Both the position numbers and the translations under genes were made by a program. Shown piece after piece: positions 8,516 through 16,489 of a stretch of DNA of 64,000 nt (the stretch's first letter is position 1; each line of letters begins with the position of its first letter). A model generated the notes under the pieces. The model saw only the letters and a list, made by a program, of their open reading frames with translations, was not told where the DNA came from and searched no databases. The stretch spans positions 1-64,000 of the forward strand of contig NZ_CANKXW010000003.1 of NCBI RefSeq assembly GCF_947487805.1, given 5' to 3'. Origin of the DNA: an uncultured Tateyamaria sp. Its GTDB lineage: Bacteria; Pseudomonadota; Alphaproteobacteria; Rhodobacterales; Rhodobacteraceae.

Positions 8516-11047
8516 CTAAGGTTTGACGCGCAACAGGTCTGTCAGCAAAACACGTAGAATCGAGGTTTCGATCGGCTTTGCGACCCATAGCGCGTCCAGC
8601 CCCTCGACCATATCCAGCGCGTCGCTGCCATAGCCGGTGGCGAATACAAAAGGCGTTCCGACGCTTTGCAACCTGGCCGCCACTGGTGTGCAGATCTCTC
8701 CGTGCAGATTGACGTCCAGAAGGCAGAAATCATAGGTTTCCGCATCGATGCACGCCAAAGCATCCGCAATGCTATTTGCTGAATCTATTTGAGAAAATCC
8801 CAATTCCTGCAATATCTTCCGCGATTGCATCGCAACAATGAAATTGTCCTCCACCAACAGCGCACGACCGCCAAATGTCGCTGCGGGTTGTTCGGAGTAT
8901 TCGGGCTTTGCACCGCGGCTGCTCTGGCGGGCTTGCGGGACATCTCCGTCAACCACCACGTCCGCCGGGATCTGCAACCTCACCTCGACGCCACCTGGCA
9001 GGAATTGCAAGTCGGACACGCCGTTGAACTCGTAGCCAATGCCGTCAGCAACGATCGTGGTGCCAAATCCGGTGTGCGTCGGCGCAACCACCGGTGGTCC
9101 TCTGCTTTCAACCCAAAGCAGTTCAAGCACGCTCTCGTTAAGCCGCCAATTTACCGTAACGCGCCCTTTCGGCACCGACAGAGCCCCGTATTTTGCCGCG
9201 TTCGAGGTCAGCTCATGCATGATCAGCGCAATAACCGACGCCGCGTCCGGACGCAGCACGACCTGTGGGCCATCGATTGTCACACGCCCCAGTTCCCCCT
9301 CGTAAGGACGCAGTTCCAGCAGGATCAAATCCGCCAGCATCGCACCCTGCATATCGGCGCGCGTCAACAGATTATGGGCCCCCGCCAACGCGACGATCCG
9401 CCGTTCCAGCGCCGCGGCATAGGCTTCAATCGATGTGCTGTCCTGTCGCGACTGCGATGCCAGCGATTGCACCAGCGCGAGGATGTTGTGCACCCGGTGG
9501 TTCAGCTCCCGCACCATCAACCCCATGCGATGGCGGTTGTCGCTCAGCCGTTTCTGCGTGGCGAGAACTTGGGACAGCGCATCACAAAAGGCCTGCGCCA
9601 GTTCGATCTCGGCTGCCGTCCACTCCGATGACTGGTCTCGGTTTTGCTCCACATAGCTGTCAAATGACGCGCGCGGGTCAAGCCTCGGGCGGCCATCATC
9701 GACCGTCACGGTCTTTTCGGGCGCTCCGGCCCAACGCACGATCTGATCAATCCTGTCCCTGAAGAAAACGACCGATGCATCCTCCATCTCCGGCACGCGC
9801 GCTGCCAGGGCCCCGCCCGTTTGCCCCCAATCGACGTCGGGCATCCGTGCGCCGAGGTCATTGACAGCTGTCAGCGGCGCGTCTCCGGCCTCTTGCAAAA
9901 GAGAACGGCACGCATCCACAGGCGGCGTCTCCCCATATGTCAGCACTTGCCCGCCCAGCACCATCGCGACCCCGTCACAGGCGATCAACGCGGCCACCTC
10001 ATCCCGTACCGCATCCCAATAGGCCCCTGCGGCCAGTTCGCTGTCATCCAGAACGACCAGCCGATTGGCAATGCCGAAACATTGGTTCCGCGCCTGTTGC
10101 CGCCGGCTCTCCAATGCGTGCTGGATCCGCAAGCTGATCAGCTTGCCCGCCAGTTCGGCCCCGACCAAAGTGTTCGGGTCAACCGTCTTGGCCGTCATAT
10201 GGTGCGCGGCAAACAAGCCCCACAACGCCCCGTCCACCACAACCGGCACGGTCATGGTGGCCCCGACCCCCATATTCTCGAGGTATTGCCGATGCACTGC
10301 ATCCTTGCCACGCAGCACCGCAAGGGACATGTCCAGCGGCTCGGCACCGGGCAAGCCGACGACGCCAGCATCCGGGCCCATGATATCCGAAAGCACCCGG
10401 ATCGGGGTCCGGGCATAAAGCGTGCGCGCAATCCGGGGGATATCGCTTTCCGGGAACCTGAGACCCAGATACGAGGCCACATCCGGGTGCCGTGCCTCGG
10501 CCACCACCATGCCCGATCCATCGGGCAGGAACTGGTAAAACTTGACCCGGTCAAACCCGCATAAGGCCCGCAGCCGTTCGGTCGCTCTGTCGAAGAACGA
10601 TGGCAAGTCGTTGAAATCCAGCGGACTTGTCAAAAAGCTCTGTGCCTGATGCAGCGCGCCGCCGCGCTCCTGGCCATGTGCGGGCTCTGGGATCATCTCG
10701 ATCACGGCCCGCGTCCCGGCCCTGTACAACGACACCGCATAGGTGACATCACCGATCGTCTTGGGCGACTGCACCTCGCGCTGTCTCTCGATCGTGTCAT
10801 GGCTCAGCGCATTGCGAAACCCGTGCAACTCTTCGGCAGAAAACACCGTGTCCGCAGCACCACCCACCAGTGCGTCCGGCACCGCGCCAAGGATCGGTGC
10901 GCAGTTGTCGCTGATGCACTCAATTGTCTCGCAGAACGCATCTAGTGCCACCAGCAGCCCAAAGCCCTGAATGCGACCCGGAATGTGGATCGGATCCTCG
11001 CTGCACCGGTCCAGTGCCTGCCGTAGCTCGTCTGCGGTAAGTGTCAT
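8516..11047 (-). CDS. bphP: Bacteriophytochrome hybrid HWE histidine kinase with C-terminal receiver
   Basis: An 843-residue red/far-red photoreceptor kinase. The PAS domain holds C15 in CSEDPIHIPG, the biliverdin-attachment cysteine of bacteriophytochromes. The GAF domain has PESDIP (canonical PASDIP) and the conserved HRQYLENMGV and LWGLFAAHH stretches. The PHY tongue has the PRASF motif. The kinase is of the HWE family: H517 in LNHRVHNI, HELTSNAAKYG and the W-x-E in LLWVES. A receiver closes the protein with VEDN, the acceptor Asp in LLDVNLHG, and a Thr and Lys in the usual places. No haem oxygenase gene for making biliverdin is nearby. Neighbouring free receivers are likely partners. Confidence 0.95.
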   Translation of the reverse strand: MTLTADELRQALDRCSEDPIHIPGRIQGFGLLVALDAFCETIECISDNCAPILGAVPDALVGGAADTVFSAEELHGFRNALSHDTIERQREVQSPKTIGDVTYAVSLYRAGTRAVIEMIPEPAHGQERGGALHQAQSFLTSPLDFNDLPSFFDRATERLRALCGFDRVKFYQFLPDGSGMVVAEARHPDVASYLGLRFPESDIPRIARTLYARTPIRVLSDIMGPDAGVVGLPGAEPLDMSLAVLRGKDAVHRQYLENMGVGATMTVPVVVDGALWGLFAAHHMTAKTVDPNTLVGAELAGKLISLRIQHALESRRQQARNQCFGIANRLVVLDDSELAAGAYWDAVRDEVAALIACDGVAMVLGGQVLTYGETPPVDACRSLLQEAGDAPLTAVNDLGARMPDVDWGQTGGALAARVPEMEDASVVFFRDRIDQIVRWAGAPEKTVTVDDGRPRLDPRASFDSYVEQNRDQSSEWTAAEIELAQAFCDALSQVLATQKRLSDNRHRMGLMVRELNHRVHNILALVQSLASQSRQDSTSIEAYAAALERRIVALAGAHNLLTRADMQGAMLADLILLELRPYEGELGRVTIDGPQVVLRPDAASVIALIMHELTSNAAKYGALSVPKGRVTVNWRLNESVLELLWVESRGPPVVAPTHTGFGTTIVADGIGYEFNGVSDLQFLPGGVEVRLQIPADVVVDGDVPQARQSSRGAKPEYSEQPAATFGGRALLVEDNFIVAMQSRKILQELGFSQIDSANSIADALACIDAETYDFCLLDVNLHGEICTPVAARLQSVGTPFVFATGYGSDALDMVEGLDALWVAKPIETSILRVLLTDLLRVKP

Positions 11048-11068
11048 AATGGCTTTCCGCTCGGGTCT

Positions 11069-11118
11069 TTTGTCATGTCAGATTGCACGGACACCGCGCC
11101 CGTGTGAACCATGACAAA
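11069..11118 (-). other. Nested inverted repeat between receiver and phytochrome genes
   Basis: Outer arms TTTGTCATG (11069-11077) and CATGACAAA (11110-11118) are perfect complements. Inner arms CACGG (11086-11090) and CCGTG (11100-11104) are also perfect. They fill the 74-base gap between the response regulator at 11122 and the bphP start at 11047. The RNA could fold into a two-tier hairpin that separates expression of the two genes, or the outer arms could be an operator. Confidence 0.4.
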
Positions 11119-11121
11119 CCC

Positions 11122-11538
11122 CTAGCCGTTTTCCACCTTGGGTCGCAACAGCTCCAACACGGCAGTGACCAGTTCATCAGCGGTAAACGGTTTGCGCATC
11201 ACGCGGTCGGCACCCATGTTTTCGACCGTCAGCAGCGGGTCGATGCCGGAATATTTGCTCGGCATGAAGCCACTGACCGCAATCGTCTTGGGTTGTTGCT
11301 CGCGCGGCAGTTGCGTACGCATCTTGCCCAACAGCAAAATCCCCCCGTCTTTCAGGGGTTGGCCGCTGTCGTCTCGGATGAAAATGTCTGCAATCACCGC
11401 ATCCACGTGATCATGCTGGATCTGCGCCAACCCTTCGGTCGCGCCATGCACGTGCACCGTGTCGATCCCGGCCTGTTCAAACTTGTCGCGCCACGACTGA
11501 ACGAGGTCAAAATCGTCTTCGAGAATAAGAACCTTCAT
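11122..11538 (-). CDS. Single-domain response regulator
   Basis: A 138-residue receiver with LEDDFD, acceptor Asp in AVIADIFIRD, switch Ser in IAVSGFM and Lys in RVMRKPF. A longer than usual insert follows the acceptor Asp. It has no output domain. It is the first gene of the minus-strand run that continues with the phytochrome 74 bases downstream, and is the likeliest free receiver for it by position. The promoter should lie in 11539-11615, where I see no convincing -35/-10 pair. Confidence 0.88.
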   Translation of the reverse strand: MKVLILEDDFDLVQSWRDKFEQAGIDTVHVHGATEGLAQIQHDHVDAVIADIFIRDDSGQPLKDGGILLLGKMRTQLPREQQPKTIAVSGFMPSKYSGIDPLLTVENMGADRVMRKPFTADELVTAVLELLRPKVENG

Positions 11539-11615
11539 GGCGGCGTCTTTGTGTAGCGGTCAACTCTGTCTTGGCAACCCTAGCGCGAAGCGTTCTGACG
11601 TCGACACATTTTCTG

Positions 11616-13094
11616 TCACCGCATGACAAACGGATTGGCCATCGGCGCGTCGGACGTGTTGATCCACGTGGTCTGCGTCCGGGTGTAATCGAGGATCGCC
11701 TCCATGCCCGCCTCGCGCCCGTATCCCGACTGGTTGAACCCACCAAACGGCGCGATGGGCGAAATCGCGCGATAGGTGTTGACCCAGCAAATGCCCGACC
11801 GGATGCGCCCCGACACCCGGTGCGCCCGCGCGAGGTTCTGGGTGAACACGCCAGACCCAAGGCCGAACTCCGTGTCATTGGCCAGCGCAATCGCCTCGTC
11901 CTCGGTGTCAAAGGGCAACAGCGTCATCACCGGGCCGAACATCTCTGTCTTCAGCGTCTGCGTCGCCGCATCCGTGCACGTCACCAGCGTCGGTGCCATG
12001 TAGTTGCCCGCGCGCGGCAGCGCTGCGCCGCCAAACCGGATCTGCGCGCCCTGTTCGGTTGCGCGCGCCAACGTCGCCGCAATCGTCTGCATCTGCCCTT
12101 CGGTACAGAGCGGCCCCACATGCGTGCCCGCCTCCAGCGGATCGCCCACGACGATGCCCTTGGATTTCTCCGCAATCAGGTCCGCCAGCGGCTCAAGGAT
12201 CGACCTATGCACCAGCCCCCGCGACCCCGCGACACAGCTTTGACCCGAAGCGCCGAAATTGCCCGCGATCAGACCATTGGCCGCCCCTTCCAGATCCGCA
12301 TCCTCGAACACGATTATCGGCGACTTCCCCCCCAGCTCCAACGTGGTCACCGCGAAATTCTCGGCCGAATTGCGCACCACATGCCGCGCCGTGCCCGGCC
12401 CGCCCGTGAATGCGATGCGGTCCACCCGCGGATGGCGCGTCAGCGGAATGGCGCAGTTTTCCGCGTCCCCCGTCACGACGGACACAACGCCCGGCGGGAA
12501 CCCCGCCTCCTCGACCAACCGCGCGAATTCCAGCATGGGCACCGGGGCCGCCTCCGACGCCTTGAGGACAACGGTACAGCCCGCGGCCAGCGCAGGCCCC
12601 AGCTTGGTCGCGGTCAGGAACATCTGCGCATTCCACGGCACGATCGCCGCCACCACGCCAATGGGCGCGCGGCGGGTGAACACATGCATATCCGGCTTGT
12701 CGATGGGCAGAACCGCGCCCTCGACCTTATCGGCCAGCCCCGCATAGTACCGATAGTAATCGCCAACATAAGCCGTCTGCGCCGACGTCTCGGCAAGCAG
12801 CTTGCCGCTGTCCGTCGTCTCCAGCTCACCCAGATGACGCGCGTTCTCCTCGATCAGCGCGGCCAAGCGGTACAAGAGCTTGCCCCGCGCCGTCTGCGAC
12901 ATGTCCCGCCACGCCGGATCCTCCAGCGCCCGCGCCGCTGCGCGCACCGCCCGGTCGATGTCGTCCGGGCCGGCACAGGCAAAACTGGCCCAGGCCGCGC
13001 CACTGGCCGGATTCACCGTCTCCATGACCTGCCCGGCGGACCCTTCGGTCCACGCGCCGTCGATATACAGCTGATAATGCGGCAAATGTCCCAT
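11616..13094 (-). CDS. NAD(P)-dependent aldehyde dehydrogenase
   Basis: A 492-residue ALDH-superfamily enzyme that oxidises an aldehyde to the acid. Catalytic C287 sits in FGASGQSCVAG and general base E253 in TLELGGKSP; PWNAQ at about 153-157 is the nucleotide-binding signature. The ATG at 13094 is preceded by GAGGGG. An in-frame GTG at 13106 overlapping the previous stop has no better site. It is the last gene of the operon formed with the flavin monooxygenase, reductase, hydrolase and DUF1185 genes, so its aldehyde is probably a product of that pathway. Betaine-aldehyde or hydroxymuconic-semialdehyde dehydrogenase-like enzymes are the nearest type. Confidence 0.9.
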   Translation of the reverse strand: MGHLPHYQLYIDGAWTEGSAGQVMETVNPASGAAWASFACAGPDDIDRAVRAAARALEDPAWRDMSQTARGKLLYRLAALIEENARHLGELETTDSGKLLAETSAQTAYVGDYYRYYAGLADKVEGAVLPIDKPDMHVFTRRAPIGVVAAIVPWNAQMFLTATKLGPALAAGCTVVLKASEAAPVPMLEFARLVEEAGFPPGVVSVVTGDAENCAIPLTRHPRVDRIAFTGGPGTARHVVRNSAENFAVTTLELGGKSPIIVFEDADLEGAANGLIAGNFGASGQSCVAGSRGLVHRSILEPLADLIAEKSKGIVVGDPLEAGTHVGPLCTEGQMQTIAATLARATEQGAQIRFGGAALPRAGNYMAPTLVTCTDAATQTLKTEMFGPVMTLLPFDTEDEAIALANDTEFGLGSGVFTQNLARAHRVSGRIRSGICWVNTYRAISPIAPFGGFNQSGYGREAGMEAILDYTRTQTTWINTSDAPMANPFVMR

Positions 13095-13102
13095 CGTTCC
13101 CC

Positions 13103-14137
13103 TCACTGAAACCTTGGCATGACGTCATCGATGAACCGCGCCAGCGACGCACGCTTGCGTTCGATGCTCATACCACTGTCCACCCAGAACGAAAATTCGT
13201 CGTAACCCAGATCTTCGTACCGCTTGATCCGGTCGATCACCTCTTGCGTCGTGCCGATGGTCAGATCGCGGCCGATCTTTTCATCCGTATACATCGGGTT
13301 GGCGTCCATCTCCGCCTGGGTGATCGGCTCGATCAAAGCCTGCCGGATCGGGCGCTTGTTCAGGAACCACGCCCCGAAATAGTTGTAGTACCGCCGCAGA
13401 TCGCGCACCCCCTGCGCCACGTCATCCGCATCCTTGCCGACATAGGTGTGATGCAGCAGCATGACCTTGGGCCGCGGCCCGTCATAGCTGGCGCAGGCCG
13501 CGTTGAACCGGTCCATCAGCGTCTCGATCTCCTCCATCCCCTGCCACAGCGGCGTGACCTGAATGTTGAACCCGTTGTGCACGCCAAACTCATGGCTGTT
13601 GGGATCCCGCGCCGCGATCCAGATCGGCGGGCCGCCGTCCTGCTTGGGCTTGGGCGCGGACGTGGTCGGCGGAAAGGCATAGAATTCGCCCTCATGCGCG
13701 CAATCCCCGGCCCAAAGCTGTGGCAACAGGGGCGTCGTCTCGCGCATGCGCTGCCCCGCCTCCCAGGCATCCATGCCCGGCATCAGGCGCTCGTATTCAA
13801 ACGCATAGGCCCCGCGCGCGATGCCCACCTCGATCCGCCCTTTCGTCATCTGGTCGGCTGCCGCCGCCTCACCGGCCAGCTTGATGGGATGCCAGAACGG
13901 GGCCACCACCGTGCCAGTGCCCAGACGCACATTCTTGGTCCGGTGCGCCAGATCGACCAGGGACAGGAACGGGTTCGGAGCAATGGTGAACTCCATCCCG
14001 TGGTGCTCCCCCGTCCACACCGCGCGCATGCCCCCCTGGTCCGCCATCTCCACCAGGCTGACGAATTCATCGTACAGAACATCATGCGGCTGATCCGGAT
14101 TCAGGCGTTCCATATGCGCAAACAGCGAAAAATCCAT
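13103..14137 (-). CDS. Luciferase-like (LLM) flavin-dependent monooxygenase
   Basis: A 344-residue bacterial-luciferase-fold enzyme expected to use reduced FMN and oxygen. The LLM pattern is clear: an N-terminal FSLFAHMERL strand, WTGEHHG, the RLGTGTVVAPFWHP strand-loop and RIEVGIARG. Two ATGs compete. GAGGAG is one base from the first (14143) and seven from the second (14137), so the second is preferred. The flavin reductase gene is immediately upstream in the operon and presumably supplies FMNH2. The aldehyde dehydrogenase follows nine bases on. The substrate cannot be read from sequence. Confidence 0.88.
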   Translation of the reverse strand: MDFSLFAHMERLNPDQPHDVLYDEFVSLVEMADQGGMRAVWTGEHHGMEFTIAPNPFLSLVDLAHRTKNVRLGTGTVVAPFWHPIKLAGEAAAADQMTKGRIEVGIARGAYAFEYERLMPGMDAWEAGQRMRETTPLLPQLWAGDCAHEGEFYAFPPTTSAPKPKQDGGPPIWIAARDPNSHEFGVHNGFNIQVTPLWQGMEEIETLMDRFNAACASYDGPRPKVMLLHHTYVGKDADDVAQGVRDLRRYYNYFGAWFLNKRPIRQALIEPITQAEMDANPMYTDEKIGRDLTIGTTQEVIDRIKRYEDLGYDEFSFWVDSGMSIERKRASLARFIDDVMPRFQ

Positions 14138-14149
14138 GGGCATGCTCCT

Positions 14150-15043
14150 CTAGGACAGGGTGTGAATGTCGCCCGCCTCGGCATCGCCGAGATACAAGGC
14201 AAAGGTGCCGGTCCGCGCCTCAAGCGCAAAGCGCGCCATCATCTGACCCACCGGCGCAGAGGCAAAGGCAAGCGTCGGCAAGGCAGTGATTGGTACCCAG
14301 ACCATGCCCTCGGGCACCGCTTGCTGTGCCGTCCGGGCAAGGTAATAGGTAAACCGCCGCCCCGTGCCCCGCTGCGTGAACGCGGAATAGACCTGGTCGA
14401 TCTCTGCAGTGATCCCCAGCGCCGCCAACCCATCGGCCAGCCGCGCGCGCTGCGCGCCGGGGGCGGCATCCTCGACCAGAACGGGCTGCATCCCTTGCGC
14501 CGTGGTCTGCATCAAGACATGGCCGTCGCGTTCGATGATCGCGCCGCAAAACCCTGCCGCGCCTGTGTCTCGCTCCAGCCCGAGGCTGAAATACCGACCC
14601 CCGACATAGCCCAGCCCTGGCGCGTCGCGCTGCGCGATGTCCATGACGTGGCCCACGAGGATGATGTGATCGCCCGCCGGGATCACCTGCTCCGTACGGC
14701 AGGAAAACTGCGCCACGGCCTCGTCGATCACCGGCACGCCGTCTGCATTGATCCCGTGCGGCACACGGGCAAACCGGTCGCCCTTGTACCCGGCAAAAGT
14801 GTTGGACACGTCCTCCTGACCCTCGGCCAGCACGTTGACCGCGAAATGGCTGCACCGCTCGAACGCGGCAAAACTGGAAAGGAACCGCCCTGGACAGACC
14901 AGCAACAAGGGCGGATCCAGCGAGACGGAGGTGAACGAATTCGCCGTGAACCCGACCGGCGCGCCCGAGCCGTCCCGCGCGGTCACAACGGTCACCCCGG
15001 TCATGAACCGGCCAAAGCCCGTGCGCAGATCCTCTGGCGTCAT
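14150..15043 (-). CDS. Flavin reductase (HpaC-like) with C-terminal extension
   Basis: A 297-residue protein. Residues 1-165 are a flavin-reductase domain: the RFMTGVTVVTA start, GFTANSFTSVSLDPPLLL, the NVLAEGQ segment and GDHIILVGHV. Residues about 170-297 are an additional domain with an IIERDGHVLMQ strand that resembles a NUDIX-like or ligand-binding fold; its role is unknown. Typical stand-alone reductases are 160-180 residues. The ATG at 15043 overlaps the hydrolase stop as ATGA. It probably recycles FMNH2 for the monooxygenase at 13103-14137. Confidence 0.85.
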   Translation of the reverse strand: MTPEDLRTGFGRFMTGVTVVTARDGSGAPVGFTANSFTSVSLDPPLLLVCPGRFLSSFAAFERCSHFAVNVLAEGQEDVSNTFAGYKGDRFARVPHGINADGVPVIDEAVAQFSCRTEQVIPAGDHIILVGHVMDIAQRDAPGLGYVGGRYFSLGLERDTGAAGFCGAIIERDGHVLMQTTAQGMQPVLVEDAAPGAQRARLADGLAALGITAEIDQVYSAFTQRGTGRRFTYYLARTAQQAVPEGMVWVPITALPTLAFASAPVGQMMARFALEARTGTFALYLGDAEAGDIHTLS

Positions 15044-15807
15044 CGCAGGCACCTCTCCGCAAACTCGACCAGCACCGCATTGACCACTGCCGCATGTGTC
15101 ATCGGCAGCATATGTGCCGCCCCCTCCACCACGACGCATCGCCCCTGCGGGGCCAGTGCCGCCATGGCCTGCGACATCTCCGGCGTCGAATTGGGCTCCT
15201 CCGCGCCGGTCAGGAACAGCGCGGGACAACGCAGGCCAGCCAGCGCGGCATCCTCCGGCCCGTCCTCGGCGGCGAACACGGTATAGGCGGCGCGGTATCC
15301 GGCGAGGTCGGCATCCCGCAGCCACTGCTCACAGGCATGGCGCGCCTCGGACGGGGCCGTGCCGAACCAGCGGGCCAGCGTCGGCTCCGGATCCGCAACC
15401 GTCTGCCCGTCCAGCGACGCGGCGCGCGCGGTCACGGCGGCCTTGGCCGCGTCCGACCTGCGATAGACCGCGTTCATCGCCACCACGCCCTGCACCTCCG
15501 ACCCCAGCGCCAGCGCCATCATCGCACCCATGGAATGCCCGACCACTACCGCAGGGCCATCGACCATCGCCCGCACCGGTGCCACGAAATCCTCCAACGA
15601 CGACGCCCCCGACGGTGCCGCCGCCCCGTGCCCAATCATGTCCGGCGCAATCGCCCGGAACCCGGCCCCGGCCAGCGCGTCGATCTGCGACCCCCAGGCC
15701 TCTGCCCGCAGGCCCACCCCGTGCAAGAGCAGCACGACCGGCCCCTGCCCCGCCACAATGGCCGGGTGGCCCGCGATCTCAGACCGCTGCCGGGTTGTCC
15801 ACGTCAT
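15040..15807 (-). CDS. Alpha/beta hydrolase
   Basis: A 255-residue alpha/beta-fold hydrolase. Visible features are the oxyanion HGVG (LLLHGVGLRAEAW), the nucleophile elbow GHSMGAM and the catalytic His in EGAAHMLPMTH near the end; the acid is likely in LFLTGAEEPN. The ATG at 15807 lies inside the preceding DUF1185 gene, a 29-base overlap, and an AAGGA is close upstream. The tight packing says it acts in the same pathway, perhaps opening a ring or cleaving an ester or amide made or used by the monooxygenase. Confidence 0.87.
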   Translation of the reverse strand: MTWTTRQRSEIAGHPAIVAGQGPVVLLLHGVGLRAEAWGSQIDALAGAGFRAIAPDMIGHGAAAPSGASSLEDFVAPVRAMVDGPAVVVGHSMGAMMALALGSEVQGVVAMNAVYRRSDAAKAAVTARAASLDGQTVADPEPTLARWFGTAPSEARHACEQWLRDADLAGYRAAYTVFAAEDGPEDAALAGLRCPALFLTGAEEPNSTPEMSQAMAALAPQGRCVVVEGAAHMLPMTHAAVVNAVLVEFAERCLR

Positions 15808-16378
15808 GGCCCAAATCCTTGAGGTCCTGATACCGGTCGCCAATGCGGTGATGCGGACGCCCCGTGGTCGCACCGCCCAGAACTACAACGATCTCGTCGG
15901 CGCGCGGCGCATCCGGGATTGCGAACTGAATGGTCAGGTAATGCGACCGCCGCCCCGCATCGTTCTTGTCCATCAACGGCACCATGATCGGCGCATTCGC
16001 CCCGCCGCGCGTATTGGTAAAGGACAGATAGGATTTCGCCCCCACAGCCTCGCGGAAATGGTTTCCAAACCGCAGCGTATGGATCAGGCCCGAGGCATGT
16101 TCGACCTCACCGTCCAAGCCCACAACCGCCGCCTTGCCATAGGCCTCGATCGCGGCTCCGCCCCCGGCAAGCGCAATCATCCGGTCTGTCAGCAACTCGC
16201 CCAGTACCGGACCATAAGCCTGAATCTCGGGCTTGAGATCCTCCACAAACCGCCCCGCCCACGGGTTGCGCACCACCGCTGCGACCGCAAACATCCGCCA
16301 CGGGCTGGCCGCGGGCTGGAACCCTTCGATCAGCACCTCTTCGTCATAGGTCACGATTTTTCGGATCTCGGGTGTCAC
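15779..16378 (-). CDS. Amino acid synthesis family protein (DUF1185)
   Basis: A 199-residue protein whose N-terminus (TPEIRKIVTYDEEVLIEG) and middle (AAVVGLDGEVEHASGLIHTLRFGN) match my recollection of the DUF1185 family. Structures are known for the family but no firm biochemical role. The GTG at 16378 is chosen because CGAGG lies eight bases upstream and the family start follows directly; a TTG at 16438 would add 20 unlikely residues. It is first in the operon and overlaps the hydrolase gene by 29 bases. It is probably an enzyme or accessory of the monooxygenase pathway rather than of amino acid biosynthesis. Confidence 0.8.
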   Translation of the reverse strand: MTPEIRKIVTYDEEVLIEGFQPAASPWRMFAVAAVVRNPWAGRFVEDLKPEIQAYGPVLGELLTDRMIALAGGGAAIEAYGKAAVVGLDGEVEHASGLIHTLRFGNHFREAVGAKSYLSFTNTRGGANAPIMVPLMDKNDAGRRSHYLTIQFAIPDAPRADEIVVVLGGATTGRPHHRIGDRYQDLKDLGHDVDNPAAV

Positions 16379-16431
16379 GGGATGCGCCTCGTTTCTTGCG
16401 TGTCTCCCTTTCTTCGGACCGGCGCGAAATT

Positions 16432-16461
16432 TTGACAAACGAAAGAATCTGCGGCTTAGGT
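16432..16461 (+). promoter_or_regulatory. Possible sigma-70 promoter of the LysR gene
   Basis: TTGACA at 16432-16437 matches the -35 consensus exactly. An 18-base spacer leads to a weak -10 (TTAGGT, 16456-16461), 28 bases before the LysR ATG. The divergent DUF1185 operon starts at 16378, so the 111-base gap must serve both directions. Confidence 0.35.
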
Positions 16462-16489
16462 AGTAGCGTTGCTAATAGGTGCGTTACAG

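Noticed and set aside
13094-13106. GTG start at 13106 for the aldehyde dehydrogenase
   Set aside because: The ATG at 13094 has a GAGGGG site and begins right before the conserved domain.
13103-14137. Bacterial luciferase
   Set aside because: The fold is luciferase-like, but there is no luxA/luxB pair, no fatty-acid reductase genes, and the context is catabolic.
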